This document shows, piece by piece, positions 9,695 through 19,981 of a DNA stretch of 64,000 nucleotides (positions are counted from its first letter, which is position 1; the number at the start of each line of letters is the position of its first letter). The notes under the pieces are model-generated. The model was not told where the DNA came from and did not search any database. It saw only the letters and a list, made by a program, of their open reading frames with translations. Position numbers and translations under genes: made by a program. The DNA is taken from contig CP067379.1 of the NCBI GenBank assembly GCA_019565575.1, forward strand, positions 1,798,001 through 1,862,000, written 5' to 3'. The DNA comes from Flavobacterium covae (GTDB lineage Bacteria > Bacteroidota > Bacteroidia > Flavobacteriales > Flavobacteriaceae).

Positions 9695-11050
9695 ATGAAT
9701 TTTAAATTACTCAAATTCCGTTTTTTAACAACTGTTTTTGCCTCTTTCCAATTACTGTATTCTCAACAAAATTTGTCAAGTATAGCGGATAAACAAAGTT
9801 TGTTAACAAACGTCCAATGGGAATCGTTATTTCCTAATCGAGCAGGATTAGCTTCTGGGCATCCGCAAGGATATAACACAGATTTTTTTTCCTATAATAA
9901 TTTTATACAAGCCCGTAACGAAATGGCTGATTATTGGGTTAAAATTAGAAAAAAACAAGGTGTATATGGAGAACTCATAACCATAACTAAAAAATCTTCG
10001 CAAGTAGTCTATAATTATTCACAAGTAGACCCTTCATGGTATGCTAATACAACAGCTGAAACCGTCATTAATGTTGATTTTGCAGATTTTGTTAATACCT
10101 CCAACACCTTAAATAATACCCGAGAATTAGGCGCCTTTTTAGCGAATATATCAAAAGAAACCACAGGTGGATGGCAAACACCAGTAGGAGGAGGAAGTTT
10201 AGGAGATTACGCTAAATGGGGATTGTATTTTGTACATGAATTAGGATATAATACAACTAATTCAGCAGGAGCATACAGTCAAGCCAGTACAGAATACCCC
10301 GCCAATCCTACAAAAGGATATTACGGACGAGGACCTATTCAATTGTCATGGAATTATAATTATGGACAATTTAGTAAGTTTTTATACAACGACAAAAATG
10401 TGTTATTAGATAATCCTGATTTAGTACAACAAGATGGCGTTTTAGCTTTTAAATCAGCTATTTGGTTTTGGATGATGCCGCAATGGCCTAAACCTTCTTG
10501 TCATCAGGTTATGCACGATCTTTGGGTGCCAAGTATAGGAGAATATACTATGAACAAAATGTATTTAAAAGGATTTGCTCATACGAATAACATTATTAAC
10601 GGAGGATTAGAATGTAGAGGTTCATCTAGTACTGCTTTTACTCTAAAAGTAGTTTTACGTTCTGATTTATATAAATATTATTTGGGAATATTAGGCTTAA
10701 ATCCTAATCAAATAGCTGCGGAAGATTCTGGACAATATACTACTACTTGTTTTCAAGATGCTTCTAACGCCATGCAAGACTATCAGAGTGCAAATGTTTT
10801 AGCAGCGAAAGGATTTGATCTAGAAAGTTTTTCTTATGGTCCTAATCCCGTTCAAGAAAATCTTAAAATAAAATATAAAAAAACGATAGATCAAATAAAT
10901 GTCTATGGATTAGATGGGAAGGAAATTCAGAAATTACGTGTTCAAAAGGCAAATTTTGAATTGGATTGTAGCAAATTTGAAAAAGGAGTTTATTTATTAC
11001 AAGTTATAAGCGAAGGGGAATCGGCAATTTTTAGGATTATAAAAAACTAA
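9695..11050 (+). CDS. Secreted GH19 chitinase with T9SS type A sorting domain
   Basis: A 451-residue enzyme predicted to cut chitin or related beta-1,4-linked GlcNAc polymers outside the cell. After a signal peptide (VFASFQLLYSQQN), residues 40-330 match GH19 catalytic domains: FLANISKETTGGW with the catalytic Glu region, KGYYGRGPIQLSWNYNYG, and FKSAIWFWMMPQWPKPSCHQV. The last 75 residues (SYGPNPVQENLKIKY through VYLLQVISEGESAIFRIIKN) form a type A C-terminal sorting domain, which directs export by T9SS. No frame errors. It stands alone between a palindrome and the converging lysS gene. Confidence 0.9.
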   Translation: MNFKLLKFRFLTTVFASFQLLYSQQNLSSIADKQSLLTNVQWESLFPNRAGLASGHPQGYNTDFFSYNNFIQARNEMADYWVKIRKKQGVYGELITITKKSSQVVYNYSQVDPSWYANTTAETVINVDFADFVNTSNTLNNTRELGAFLANISKETTGGWQTPVGGGSLGDYAKWGLYFVHELGYNTTNSAGAYSQASTEYPANPTKGYYGRGPIQLSWNYNYGQFSKFLYNDKNVLLDNPDLVQQDGVLAFKSAIWFWMMPQWPKPSCHQVMHDLWVPSIGEYTMNKMYLKGFAHTNNIINGGLECRGSSSTAFTLKVVLRSDLYKYYLGILGLNPNQIAAEDSGQYTTTCFQDASNAMQDYQSANVLAAKGFDLESFSYGPNPVQENLKIKYKKTIDQINVYGLDGKEIQKLRVQKANFELDCSKFEKGVYLLQVISEGESAIFRIIKN

Positions 11051-11106
11051 CCTTCTGGAATATAGATAAAAACGATCTAAAGAAATGTTTTAGTATTCAA
11101 ATTATC

Positions 11107-11166
11107 ACATCGACCATACGGGAAGTCACATGATTAGTTTTTGCGATTTCTACTTATGGTCGATAT
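11107..11166. terminator. Inverted repeat between chitinase and lysS
   Basis: ATCGACCATA (11109-11118) pairs with TATGGTCGAT (11155-11164) around a 36-base loop, with partial extension outward. It sits between two converging genes and is followed by TTTACTTTTTT, so it may end transcription from the chitinase side. Confidence 0.35.
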
Positions 11167-11225
11167 GATTTACTTTTTTGCCAGTCTATTTGTATAAAAT
11201 ATAAAGCAATACAAGAGATGTTTAA

Positions 11226-12915
11226 TTATATAAGAACAACTGTTTTACTTTCGCCCTCAACGACTACTTTCGTCAAGCCCGCTTTTGTTAATTCTTTCAT
11301 CGAAGCATCCCATTTTTGCCACTCAATCCTGATTTTTCTTTTAAAAGAGCTAAAGTTTGATTGTCTTCAACTTTTAGTAATTCAACGATAGTCTTTGCAT
11401 CATCACTTATAGCTAATGGCTTTACTTCTGGACGCATTTGAGGGAAGAATAATACCTCCTGAATAGACGCATTATTGGTTAAGAACATAATTAAACGATC
11501 CATACCTATACCTAATCCCGAAGTAGGAGGCATTCCATATTCTAAAGCTCGTAAAAAATCTTCATCAATAATTCCATTGGCTTCATCATCTCCTTTTTGG
11601 GCTAACTCCATTTGCGCGACAAAACGTTCTCGCTGGTCAATAGGATCGTTTAGTTCTGAATAAGCATTGGCTATTTCTTTTCCACAAACCATTAACTCAA
11701 AACGTTCCGTTAAATCAGGATTATCGCGGTGTTCTTTAGTTAAAGGAGACATCTCTTTTGGATAATCCGTAATAAAAGTTGGTTGAATGAAATTACCTTC
11801 ACATTTTTCGCCAAATATTTCATCAATTAATTTTCCTTTACCCATGGTGTCATTTACCTCAATGCCCATAGATTTTGCTGCTTCACGTAATTCTTCTTCA
11901 GTCTTACCCGTTATATCAAAACCTGTAAATTGTTTGATCGCATCAGTCATTGTAACACGGGCGTAAGGAGCCTTGAAATTTACTTTATGTTCACCAAAAG
12001 TAGCTTCCGTAGTACCATTAACTTGTAATGCGCAGTATTCTAATAAATTTTCAGTAAACGCCATCATCCAGTTGTAGTCTTTATACGCTACATAAATTTC
12101 CATAGCGGTAAATTCTGGATTATGAGTCCTGTCCATACCTTCATTACGGAAGTTTTTAGAAAACTCATATACGCCGTCAAATCCACCTACAATTAATCGC
12201 TTTAAATATAACTCATTAGCAATACGCATATATAAAGGAATATCTAAACTATTGTGATGTGTGATAAATGGGCGTGCTGCCGCTCCTCCAGGGATAGACT
12301 GTAAAACAGGCGTTTCTACTTCCATGTAACCGGCGTTATTAAAAAATGTACGCATGGCAGTAAAGAGTTTCGTTCTTTTTACAAATACCTCTTTTACTTG
12401 TGGATTTACTACCAAATCCACATAACGCATACGGTAACGTAGTTCAGGATCTATGAATTCGTCAAAAACCTTTCCCGTTTCGTCTGTTTTAGGCATTGGT
12501 AAAGGACGTAACGTTTTACTTAAAAAGTAAAGTTCGTTACACGAATACATTGTGCGCCTACTTGTGTAGTAAATAATTCACCTTCTATTCCTATAAAATC
12601 GCCTAAATCAACTAATTTTCTAAAAACTGTATTGTATAAGGTTTTATCCTCTCCAGAACAAATAATATCACGGTTAAAATATGCTTGAATTCGTCCTTCG
12701 CTATCTTGAATTTCACTAAAACAAGCTTTTCCTTGGTCGCGGTTACTCATCAAACGACCCGCTACTACAACCTTCTTACCTTCTTCAAAAGATTCCTTTA
12801 TTTGTTTCGAAGTATGATCTACTGGATACAAATTAGCGGGATATGGATTGATACCAAGTTCACGTAACTTGGTCAACTTTTCTCTTCTGATGATTTCTTG
12901 TTCTGAAAGTTGCAT
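11226..12915 (-). CDS. lysS: Lysyl-tRNA synthetase, class II (two frame errors in this sequence)
   Basis: Charges tRNA-Lys with lysine; about 563 residues after repair. One base is missing at the run 12522-12526 and one at 11313-11317 (plus-strand coordinates). The N-terminal OB-fold carries [19 protein letters not shown]. The catalytic part shows class II motif 2 ([15 protein letters not shown]) and motif 3 ([15 protein letters not shown]). The restored C-terminus ([17 protein letters not shown]) continues past the apparent stop at 11297 to a TAA at 11226. The gene is essential, so the breaks are almost surely sequence errors. It is divergent from a lipoprotein gene at 13089. Confidence 0.93.
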
Positions 12916-12937
12916 AACATTAATTTTTTAAAGACAG

Positions 12938-12945
12938 CAAAGATA
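12938..12945 (-). promoter_or_regulatory. Probable -7 element (TATCTTTG) of lysS
   Basis: On the minus strand TATCTTTG matches the Bacteroidota -7 consensus TAnnTTTG and lies 23 bases before the lysS ATG. No clear -33 TTTG is seen upstream, where the simple repeat begins. Confidence 0.4.
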
Positions 12946-12950
12946 ACCAT

Positions 12951-12986
12951 AAGTTTAAAAGTTTAAAAGTTTTAAAAGTTTAAAAT
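12951..12986. repeat. Short tandem repeat of AGTTTAAA
   Basis: About four imperfect copies of (A)AGTTTAAA, one with an extra T, lie just upstream of lysS. The run is A/T-only apart from one G per unit and may vary in copy number. Confidence 0.6.
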
Positions 12987-13045
12987 TCAAGTATTGCATA
13001 ACTATATTATTTGTTTTTGTGATTTATTTGAAAAATATTGATTTC

Positions 13046-13072
13046 TTGAGAGTTTTAGAATCTGTATCTTTG
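13046..13072 (+). promoter_or_regulatory. Probable promoter of the 13089 lipoprotein/lipB genes
   Basis: TATCTTTG at 13065-13072 fits the TAnnTTTG -7 consensus. A TTG at 13046-13048 lies 16 bases upstream, slightly closer than usual. The -7 element is 16 bases before the ATG. Confidence 0.45.
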
Positions 13073-13088
13073 GCAAAAAGAAAATGAG

Positions 13089-13829
13089 ATGAAACGTTTT
13101 TTATGTTTATTATTACCCCTAGTTGTATTAACAAGTTGTGTTTTTACAGAAGAAATAGAAATAAATCAAGACGGATCAGGAAAATATGCTTTTGCTATAG
13201 ATGGATCTAGTTTGATAGCTATGATGCCAAAAGATAGTTCAAAGTTAGTAAAAACAATAGATTCAGTTTTTACCTTCAAACAATTGCTAGAAGAAAAAAA
13301 AGATAGTATAGCAAAACTCAGTATAGAAGAACAATCTAAATTTCGAAAAAGCGAAAATTTTTTGATGCGAATACAAATTAATCAAGAAAAAAACAATTGC
13401 TATTTTCTTTAGAAACATTTTTTAAATCCGTAACAGATTTACAACAGTTAATAGAAGGAATGGAAAGCTTTCAAAAATTGACCAAATCAATTAAAAAACA
13501 ACAAATACAACGAATAGGAGAACTTAAGTGTTTTGTTAGAAAACGGAGTTAAAATGAATTATTTGTATGATGGTAAAAAATTCTTTAGAAAAACCATTGC
13601 TACCAATCAACCGTTTAAAAAAATAGATGCTAATTTCTTAGCGAAATATAAAACGATTTTAGAAGCATCTAAATATGTGGTAAAATACCATTTTCCCAAA
13701 GAAGTTAAAACCGTATCAAATAAAACCGCGGTATTTTCTAAAGATAGAAAAATAGTAACAATAGAATTTAAATGGGATGAAATAGTGAAATCCCCAGAAT
13801 GTTTAAATTTAGAAGTTCAATTCAAATAA
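13089..13829 (+). CDS. Lipoprotein of unknown function (two frame errors in this sequence)
   Basis: About 246 residues after repair: one A is missing at the run 13387-13393, and one base too many lies within 13521-13535 (probably in GAACTTAAGTG). The signal ends LVVLTSC, a clear lipobox. The mature start, EEIEINQDGSGKYAFAIDGSS, resembles uncharacterised Flavobacteriia lipoproteins. The middle is Lys/Gln-rich and probably helical; the end is beta-rich (KTAVFSKDRKIVTIEFKWDE). It lies 23 bases before lipB. No function can be assigned. Confidence 0.6.
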
Positions 13830-13852
13830 ATTATTTAGAATTAAATATAGTA

Positions 13853-14551
13853 ATGAGTAGAAAAGTAAAATTCCAAGATTTGGGATGTCAAGATTATAAA
13901 AAGACATGGGATTATCAAGAAAGCTTATTTGCTGAAATTGTAGCCCAAAAAATGCTAAAGAGAGACGATTCAAAAGTAGAAACAGATAATTATTTTTTGT
14001 TTGTAGAGCATCCTCATGTTTATACTTTAGGAAAAAGTGGAGATTTATCAAATCTATTGTTGTCTGAAAAACAATTAGAAGAAAAAGGAGCCACGTTTTA
14101 TAAAATAAACAGAGGAGGAGATATAACCTATCATGGACCAGGACAAATTGTAGGTTACCCAATTTTAGATTTAGAAAACTTTTTTACCGACATACATAAA
14201 TATTTGCGATTACTAGAAGAAGTTATTATTCAAACTTTAGCTGAATATGGTATAGCCTCTGAACGAAGCGAAGGAGAAACAGGAGTGTGGATAGGAGTAG
14301 GAACTCCCTTTGTTAGAAAAATATGCGCTATGGGGGTTCGTGCCTCTCGCTGGGTAACTATGCACGGTTTTGCATTAAATGTAAATGCTGATTTAGGGTA
14401 TTTTGATCATATTATTCCTTGTGGTATAAAAGGAAAGGCAGTGACCTCTCTTCATGTTGAGTTAGGAAGACCAGTGGATGAAGAAGAAGTAAAAAAGAAA
14501 ATATTAAAACATTTTAATAATTTGTTTAATACAAATTTAGTGTCGCTATAG
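13853..14551 (+). CDS. lipB: Lipoyl(octanoyl) transferase
   Basis: Moves octanoyl from acyl carrier protein to lipoyl domains in the first step of lipoate synthesis. It is 232 residues long from ATG 13853; the open frame extends upstream into the lipoprotein gene, but this ATG fits the family start. Hallmarks are the RGGDITYHGPGQ motif and GIKGKAVTSLHVELGR near the end, with the catalytic Cys in HIIPCGI and the Lys in RKICAMGVR. No frame errors. Confidence 0.93.
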   Translation: MSRKVKFQDLGCQDYKKTWDYQESLFAEIVAQKMLKRDDSKVETDNYFLFVEHPHVYTLGKSGDLSNLLLSEKQLEEKGATFYKINRGGDITYHGPGQIVGYPILDLENFFTDIHKYLRLLEEVIIQTLAEYGIASERSEGETGVWIGVGTPFVRKICAMGVRASRWVTMHGFALNVNADLGYFDHIIPCGIKGKAVTSLHVELGRPVDEEEVKKKILKHFNNLFNTNLVSL

Positions 14552-14561
14552 ACTCAAAATA

Positions 14562-14615
14562 ACAAACAAAATCGTGAAACTGAAACCTTAATTAGTTTTC
14601 TACGATTTTGTTTGT
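14562..14615. terminator. Bidirectional terminator between lipB and rnhB
   Basis: ACAAACAAAATCGT (14562-14575) and its exact complement ending at 14615 form a 14-bp stem. There are A-rich and T-rich flanks on the two sides, suited to ending both converging genes. Confidence 0.7.
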
Positions 14616-14631
14616 CTAAAAAAATAATTAT

Positions 14632-15291
14632 TTATAAGTCCAATACAAACTGTTCAGGGAGTAATTTAAAAGACTTCCTGTGGTATTTTGTGACCCCATA
14701 TTTAGCAATAGCTTCTCTGTGATCTTTTGTAGGATATCCCTTGTTTTTACTCCAATTATACATTGGAAATTCTTCATGAATTTTATTCATATATTCGTCT
14801 CTATGCGTTTTAGCTAAGATAGAAGCAGCAGCTATATTCATGTATTTACCATCCCCTTTTATAATACTTTCGTTAGGTATAGATTTTAAAAAAGCTATTT
14901 CTTCATGGTTTAAGTTGTAGCCAGTTAGCGTTTTGATTCCTAGTTTTCCCAATAAAGGACGGTTTCCATCAATAATGATAAAATCAGGTTTTTGTTTCAA
15001 CTTTAAAATACTTTCCTGCATAGCCTTCATAGAAGCATTAAGAATATTGATTTCATCAATTTCTTCATTCAAAATATGCGTTACCGCAAAGCCCAATGCT
15101 AAATTTTCAATAGTAGGTCTTAAAATATCCCTCTTTTTTTCAGATAATTGTTTAGAATCGTTTAAAGAATCAATATTAAAATTTTCTGGAAGTATAATGG
15201 CGGCTGCTGTAACAGGTCCTGCAAGGCAACCTCTACCAGCTTCGTCACATCCGACTTCTATTGTGTAATTGCTGAATTTTAAAGATAACAT
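14632..15291 (-). CDS. rnhB: Ribonuclease HII
   Basis: Removes RNA from RNA/DNA hybrids, including single ribonucleotides. It has 219 residues and is complete. The family start motif [15 protein letters not shown] carries the catalytic Asp and Glu; IIIDGNRPL and [15 protein letters not shown] supply the other conserved positions. It converges on lipB and is divergent from susC, with 199 bases between the starts. Confidence 0.94.
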   Translation of the reverse strand: MLSLKFSNYTIEVGCDEAGRGCLAGPVTAAAIILPENFNIDSLNDSKQLSEKKRDILRPTIENLALGFAVTHILNEEIDEINILNASMKAMQESILKLKQKPDFIIIDGNRPLLGKLGIKTLTGYNLNHEEIAFLKSIPNESIIKGDGKYMNIAAASILAKTHRDEYMNKIHEEFPMYNWSKNKGYPTKDHREAIAKYGVTKYHRKSFKLLPEQFVLDL

Positions 15292-15375
15292 AGTTTATAT
15301 AGTAATAAAAGTGCTTAAATTTTTAGATTTTTTGAAAAGTAAATAAATAAGTTTTAATAGAAATTATACAAGTTG

Positions 15376-15383
15376 CAAAGGTA
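15376..15383 (-). promoter_or_regulatory. Probable -7 element (TACCTTTG) of rnhB
   Basis: On the minus strand TACCTTTGC matches the best form of the Bacteroidota -7 element, 84 bases before the rnhB ATG. The -33 region is not clear. Confidence 0.4.
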
Positions 15384-15490
15384 CTTTATAAAGTTTAACA
15401 TTTGTAAAAAATGAATATCTATAGATAATATTTGGGAATTTAAGAAATATTTAAGAAGTTTGCGGGATAACTAACTCAAATAAAATTAAT

Positions 15491-18481
15491 ATGAGATCAA
15501 AGTTCAAATGGATTTTTACGCTACTGTTAGCGTTAACAATGCAGTTTTCTTTCGCTCAAGAGAAAGCAATAACTGGGGTGGTTACAGACGCAAATGGTCC
15601 ACTACCAGGGGTAAATGTTGTAGTAAAAGGTACACAACGTGGGGTTTCATCCGGATTTGACGGTAAATATAGTATTAAAGCAAAAGAAGGCGAAACTTTA
15701 GTTTTTTCATTTATGGGCATGAGAGAAGTATCTAAAGTGGTAGGCGCTTCTAATGTAATCAATACTGTGATGCAGAGTGATGCAAAACAATTTGGAGATG
15801 TCGTTATTGTAGGTTTTGCTAAACAAGAAAAGAAAAAAATGATTCAGTCAGTGGTAACTGTAGGATCTGATAAAATTAAAGATGTTCCTGTTGCTTCTGT
15901 TCAAGATGTTCTTCAAGGACAAACTTCAGGTGTTCAGGTTGTGTCTTCTTCAGGGGTAATTGGTTCTGCACCCGTTGTAAAAGTAAGAGGTGTTGCCTCT
16001 ATCACGGCAGGAGCTAGACCTTTGTATGTTGTTGATGGAGTGCCATTGAATGATGTTAATTTAACTTCTGCTCAAGGAGGTCAGGCTTTAAATCCAATTG
16101 CAGACTTAAATCCTGCAGATATCGAGAGTATGTCTGTATTAAAAGATGCCGCAGCTACTTCAATTTATGGGTCTCGTGGTTCAAATGGAGTTATTCTTAT
16201 TACTACAAAAATGGGTAAGAGAAATCAAGATGCTAAAGTTGCGGTTAGTTTTACTACTTCTTTCACAAATTATACAGATGCAATGAAAATGATGAACGCG
16301 TCTCAGTACAAGGAATATAATGCCAAATTTCCTCAAGCGTTAACAAATTCAGGAGTTACGATTGATGATATAGGGGAGACTAATTTTGATTGGTTAAATG
16401 CTGTTTCAAGAACAGGAGTTTCTATGGGTTCAGATGTTTCAGTTTCAGGCGGTTCTGAAAAAACAACTTACTTTCTAGGAGGTAGCTATGCTAAACAATC
16501 CGGCTTTATTATAGGTAACGGATTAGAGAAATCTGCAGGAAGACTTAATATTAATACAGAGGCAAATTCTTGGCTAAAGGTTGGGATGAATTTAGGTGTA
16601 ACTACTTCTAAAATAGATAGGGTTGCTTCTGAAAATTCAGTGAATGCTCCGTTTACATCTGCTTTTTTACAAGAACCTTATGTAACACCTTACGATGCAA
16701 ATGGTAATTTTCAACGTACAGGTTTTATAGCTAATGTTGTAGCAATAGAAGCGTTAAATATAAATGATTTAATTACGAATCGTATAACGGGTAATGTATT
16801 TGCAGATTTTAAATTATTTAAACCTTTAACCTATAGAGTAGAAGTTGGTTTAGACAGATCTTCAATTGAGGAATTTAGACGTGAAAAAGATATTAATCAA
16901 GCAGGTGGTTCTGCTTCCAGATTATCAAGCCGTTCAGCAAAAGACTATTTTTACAAATACTTTAAATTTTAACAAAAAGTTAGCTGAAAAAATTAATTTA
17001 AATGCTTTAGTAGGTTTTACTGCTGAAAACACTGGAAGTAAGAGATATTAGCGTAGCAGGTACGGTTTTTGCTTCTGATGATTTCTTGAATGTTACTTCG
17101 GCAGTTATAAAATCAACTACTGATAATACTAACGCTCAATCTAGATTAAATGGTTATTTTTCACGTTTCAATTTAGATTACGATTCAAAATATTTATTAG
17201 AGGCTTCTTTTAGAAGAGATGGGTCTTCTAGATTTGGTTCTAATAATAGATTTGGTAATTTTTGGGCAATTGGAGCAGCTTGGAATATTGCCAGTGAAAA
17301 CTTCTTAAAAGAAAGTAAATATATTAGTGAATTAAAATTAAAAGCTAATATGGGAGTTTCTGGTAATGATAGAATTGGAGATTATGCTTGGAGAGAGCGT
17401 GTTAATGGTGGTATTTATCCAAATTATAATGAAACTTCTGGTTTAGCTTTATACAGATTTAGTAATCCAAATTTAAAATGGGAAAGATCAGAATCTGTTG
17501 ATTTTGGGTTAAATTTAGGTATGTTTAGCGATAGAGTTAAAATTGCTGTTGATGTTTATAGAAAAGTGACTTCCAGATTTATTGTTAAATAAATTGTTGT
17601 CTACAGCTGATAATGATGGAGTTAGGACTTACTTGATCAATGCTGGTAAAATGGAGAACAAAGGTTTAGATTTAGATTTTAATTTTGATGTTTTAAGAGA
17701 TTCAAAACTAAAGTGGAGTACAAATTTAAATTTTAACTTTAACAGAAATAAAATACTAGAACTAAATTCTGATGCTTCTGTAGATGCACAAGGAAATAAA
17801 TTTATTGGAGGCTCTACTTATCAGAGAGCAATTGAGGGATATTCTGCTAATACTTTTTACTTAGTGCCTTATTTAGGAGTTAATAAGGAAACGGGACATG
17901 CTGAATGGTTAGATATAAATGGTAATCCAACTACTACTTATTCTACTGCAAATAGAAGAATTGTTGGAGATGCAAACCCTGATTTTACAGGAGGATGGTC
18001 TAATAACTTGAAGTACGGTAATTTTGATTTATCAACATTAGTTAACTTTAGTTATGGGAATGATATATTTGTTGATGGATTACGTTTTGTTGATCGCGCA
18101 ACATACGCTTACAATCATAGAGAAGTTGTAGGTAATGTGTGGCAAAAATCTGGAGATGATGCATTTACTCCAAATCCTACTTCTCCTACATTTAGAACCG
18201 TTCAAAATGCTTCAACTAGACAATTGAAGGATGGTTCTTTTGCTAGATTGAAGAATGTAACTTTTGGGTATAATTTTCCTATGAGTAAGTTTAGTAAAAG
18301 TTTTATATCATCTGTAAGAATTTATGCAACTGCACAAAATTTGTATACTTTGAAAAATAAAGAGTTACAAGGTATTGATCCAGAGGTATCTAATTCTATT
18401 TCTGCTGGTATCCAAGGTGAAACATTTTTTACTGCCCCTCAAACTAAAACGTTTTTGTTTGGTACACGTTTAACTTTCTAA
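15491..18481 (+). CDS. SusC/RagA-family TonB-linked outer membrane protein (three CTTCAG-type insertions)
   Basis: Outer-membrane transporter of about 995 residues once three extra bases are removed, in CTTCCAG at 16914-16920, CTGGAAG at 17032-17038 and CTTCCAG at 17570-17576. A signal peptide (LTMQFSFAQEK) is followed by a carboxypeptidase-regulatory-like domain (ITGVVTDANGPLPGVNVVVK). The plug has VRGVASITAGARPLYVVDGV, then IESMSVLKDAAATSIYGSRG. The barrel follows. SusD starts 10 bases downstream. SusC/D pairs import glycans or peptides with a lipoprotein lid. No glycoside hydrolase or regulator is adjacent, so the substrate is open. Confidence 0.92.
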
Positions 18482-18491
18482 GCTTTTAATT

Positions 18492-19907
18492 ATGAAATAT
18501 ATATATATATCAACACTTTTTCTAACATTTGCAATTAGTTGTCAAACTGATTTAGATGTTAAAGCACAGGATGAATCTTCTCGTGAAGTGGTATTAACTA
18601 CAGGATTGGGTGTGAAGTCTTATGTGACAGGATTATACGGATTAGCACAACAAGAAGGTGCTTTTGGAGGTGTTCCACAATTATTAGGAGACTGGCAGTC
18701 AGATAATATTAGTTTTAGAGGTACTTTTCCAACTCTACAAGAAATAAGAGATTATACAACTGTACCAACAAATGGTAACGTTGCTTCAATATGGCAAGAT
18801 CATTATGAAATCATAACTCAGGCTAATACGGTGATTAATAAAGCTTACTTAGCCTCAGATGTTAACTTTTCAAAAGAAGAAAGAGATGAGGCTGTAGGTG
18901 AGGCTAAGTTTATGAGAGCCTTAGCTTATTTTCAACTAAATTGTTTGTTTGCGCAACCAATTCAAACAGTTGGAGTTAATGGTTTGTCTGTTCCATTAAT
19001 TACTAAACATGTTAACTCTGTGGATGAAATTGGTATAAGAAATACTCCTAGAGCTACTATTGGTCAAGTATATGCTGAAATTGAAGCAGACCTATTAGAT
19101 GCAATTAGTAAAATCAAAACTTTTAATAGAACAAGAGCTAATGTAGGAGCAGCTAAAGCTTTATTGGCTCGTGTTTATCTATATCAAGATAAATTTTCAC
19201 AAGCAGCTGATTATGCAAATCAAGTTATAGGAATGCAAAATGAGTTTGTATTAGCTACAAACTACTTATTTTACGATAATAAGGATTCTTATGAACACAT
19301 ATTTAATTTAGTTAGCTTATCTAATGATAGTCAGTCGGGGAGCAATGAAAATGGACCGTCAGTTAGTTTTTCAACTCTAACTAATTCAGCTGCTAACGGA
19401 GGAAGAGGAGATTGTCCTTTCTCAGCAAGTTTGAACGCTGCTTTTGAGAATTCAGGAGATTTACGTTACACATTAAAAAGAAGAGATATTGAAAAAGCAG
19501 GAGTTCCTTTTTATACGACGAAGTATAATGATGGACTTAATCAGTCGTCAGATTATTCTGTAATTCGTATTTCTGAAATGTATTTAATTAGAGCTGAGGC
19601 TAATTTAAGAGCAGGAACAATAATAGGGGATACTCCATTTAATGATGTTAATAAAATTAGAAGACGTGCAAATCTTCCTGATTTGGCAGTTGTAACATTA
19701 GATGATATTATAAAAGAAAGACGCCTTGAGTTTTGTTTTGAAGGTCATAGAAGAATGGATTTATTACGTAATGGAAAACAACTAAGATTATCAGGAACTG
19801 TGCCAGCACCAGCTGAAACAGCTCCTGGGAAACCAAGAGTGATTTTACCAATTCCTCAAAGAGAATTAGACTTAAATAAAAATTTAGTTCAAAATCCTAA
19901 TTATTAA
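18492..19907 (+). CDS. SusD/RagB-family nutrient-binding lipoprotein
   Basis: The surface lipoprotein lid that captures substrate for the SusC channel. It has 471 residues; the lipobox is LTFAISC. Helical TPR-like segments include KFMRALAYFQLNCLFAQPIQ and ARVYLYQDKFSQAADYANQV. The C-terminal motif IIKERRLEFCFEGHRRMDL is typical of SusD. It is complete, 10 bases after susC, and ends with a terminator. Confidence 0.93.
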   Translation: MKYIYISTLFLTFAISCQTDLDVKAQDESSREVVLTTGLGVKSYVTGLYGLAQQEGAFGGVPQLLGDWQSDNISFRGTFPTLQEIRDYTTVPTNGNVASIWQDHYEIITQANTVINKAYLASDVNFSKEERDEAVGEAKFMRALAYFQLNCLFAQPIQTVGVNGLSVPLITKHVNSVDEIGIRNTPRATIGQVYAEIEADLLDAISKIKTFNRTRANVGAAKALLARVYLYQDKFSQAADYANQVIGMQNEFVLATNYLFYDNKDSYEHIFNLVSLSNDSQSGSNENGPSVSFSTLTNSAANGGRGDCPFSASLNAAFENSGDLRYTLKRRDIEKAGVPFYTTKYNDGLNQSSDYSVIRISEMYLIRAEANLRAGTIIGDTPFNDVNKIRRRANLPDLAVVTLDDIIKERRLEFCFEGHRRMDLLRNGKQLRLSGTVPAPAETAPGKPRVILPIPQRELDLNKNLVQNPNY

Positions 19908-19910
19908 TAT

Positions 19911-19938
19911 AAAAGGCCCTCCTTAGTGAGGGCTTTTT
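19911..19938 (+). terminator. Rho-independent terminator after susD
   Basis: AGGCCCTC pairs with GAGGGCTT around a short CTTAGT loop, with one bulged G, followed by T6. It starts 3 bases after the susD stop. Confidence 0.75.
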
Positions 19939-19956
19939 TATCTCTTCTCTTTTCCC

Positions 19957-19964
19957 TATTTTTG
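19957..19964 (+). promoter_or_regulatory. Probable -7 element (TATTTTTG) of the porin gene
   Basis: Matches TAnnTTTG and lies 17 bases before the ATG at 19982. No TTG is visible at the -33 position. Confidence 0.35.
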
Positions 19965-19981
19965 TACTTCATTAAAAACCT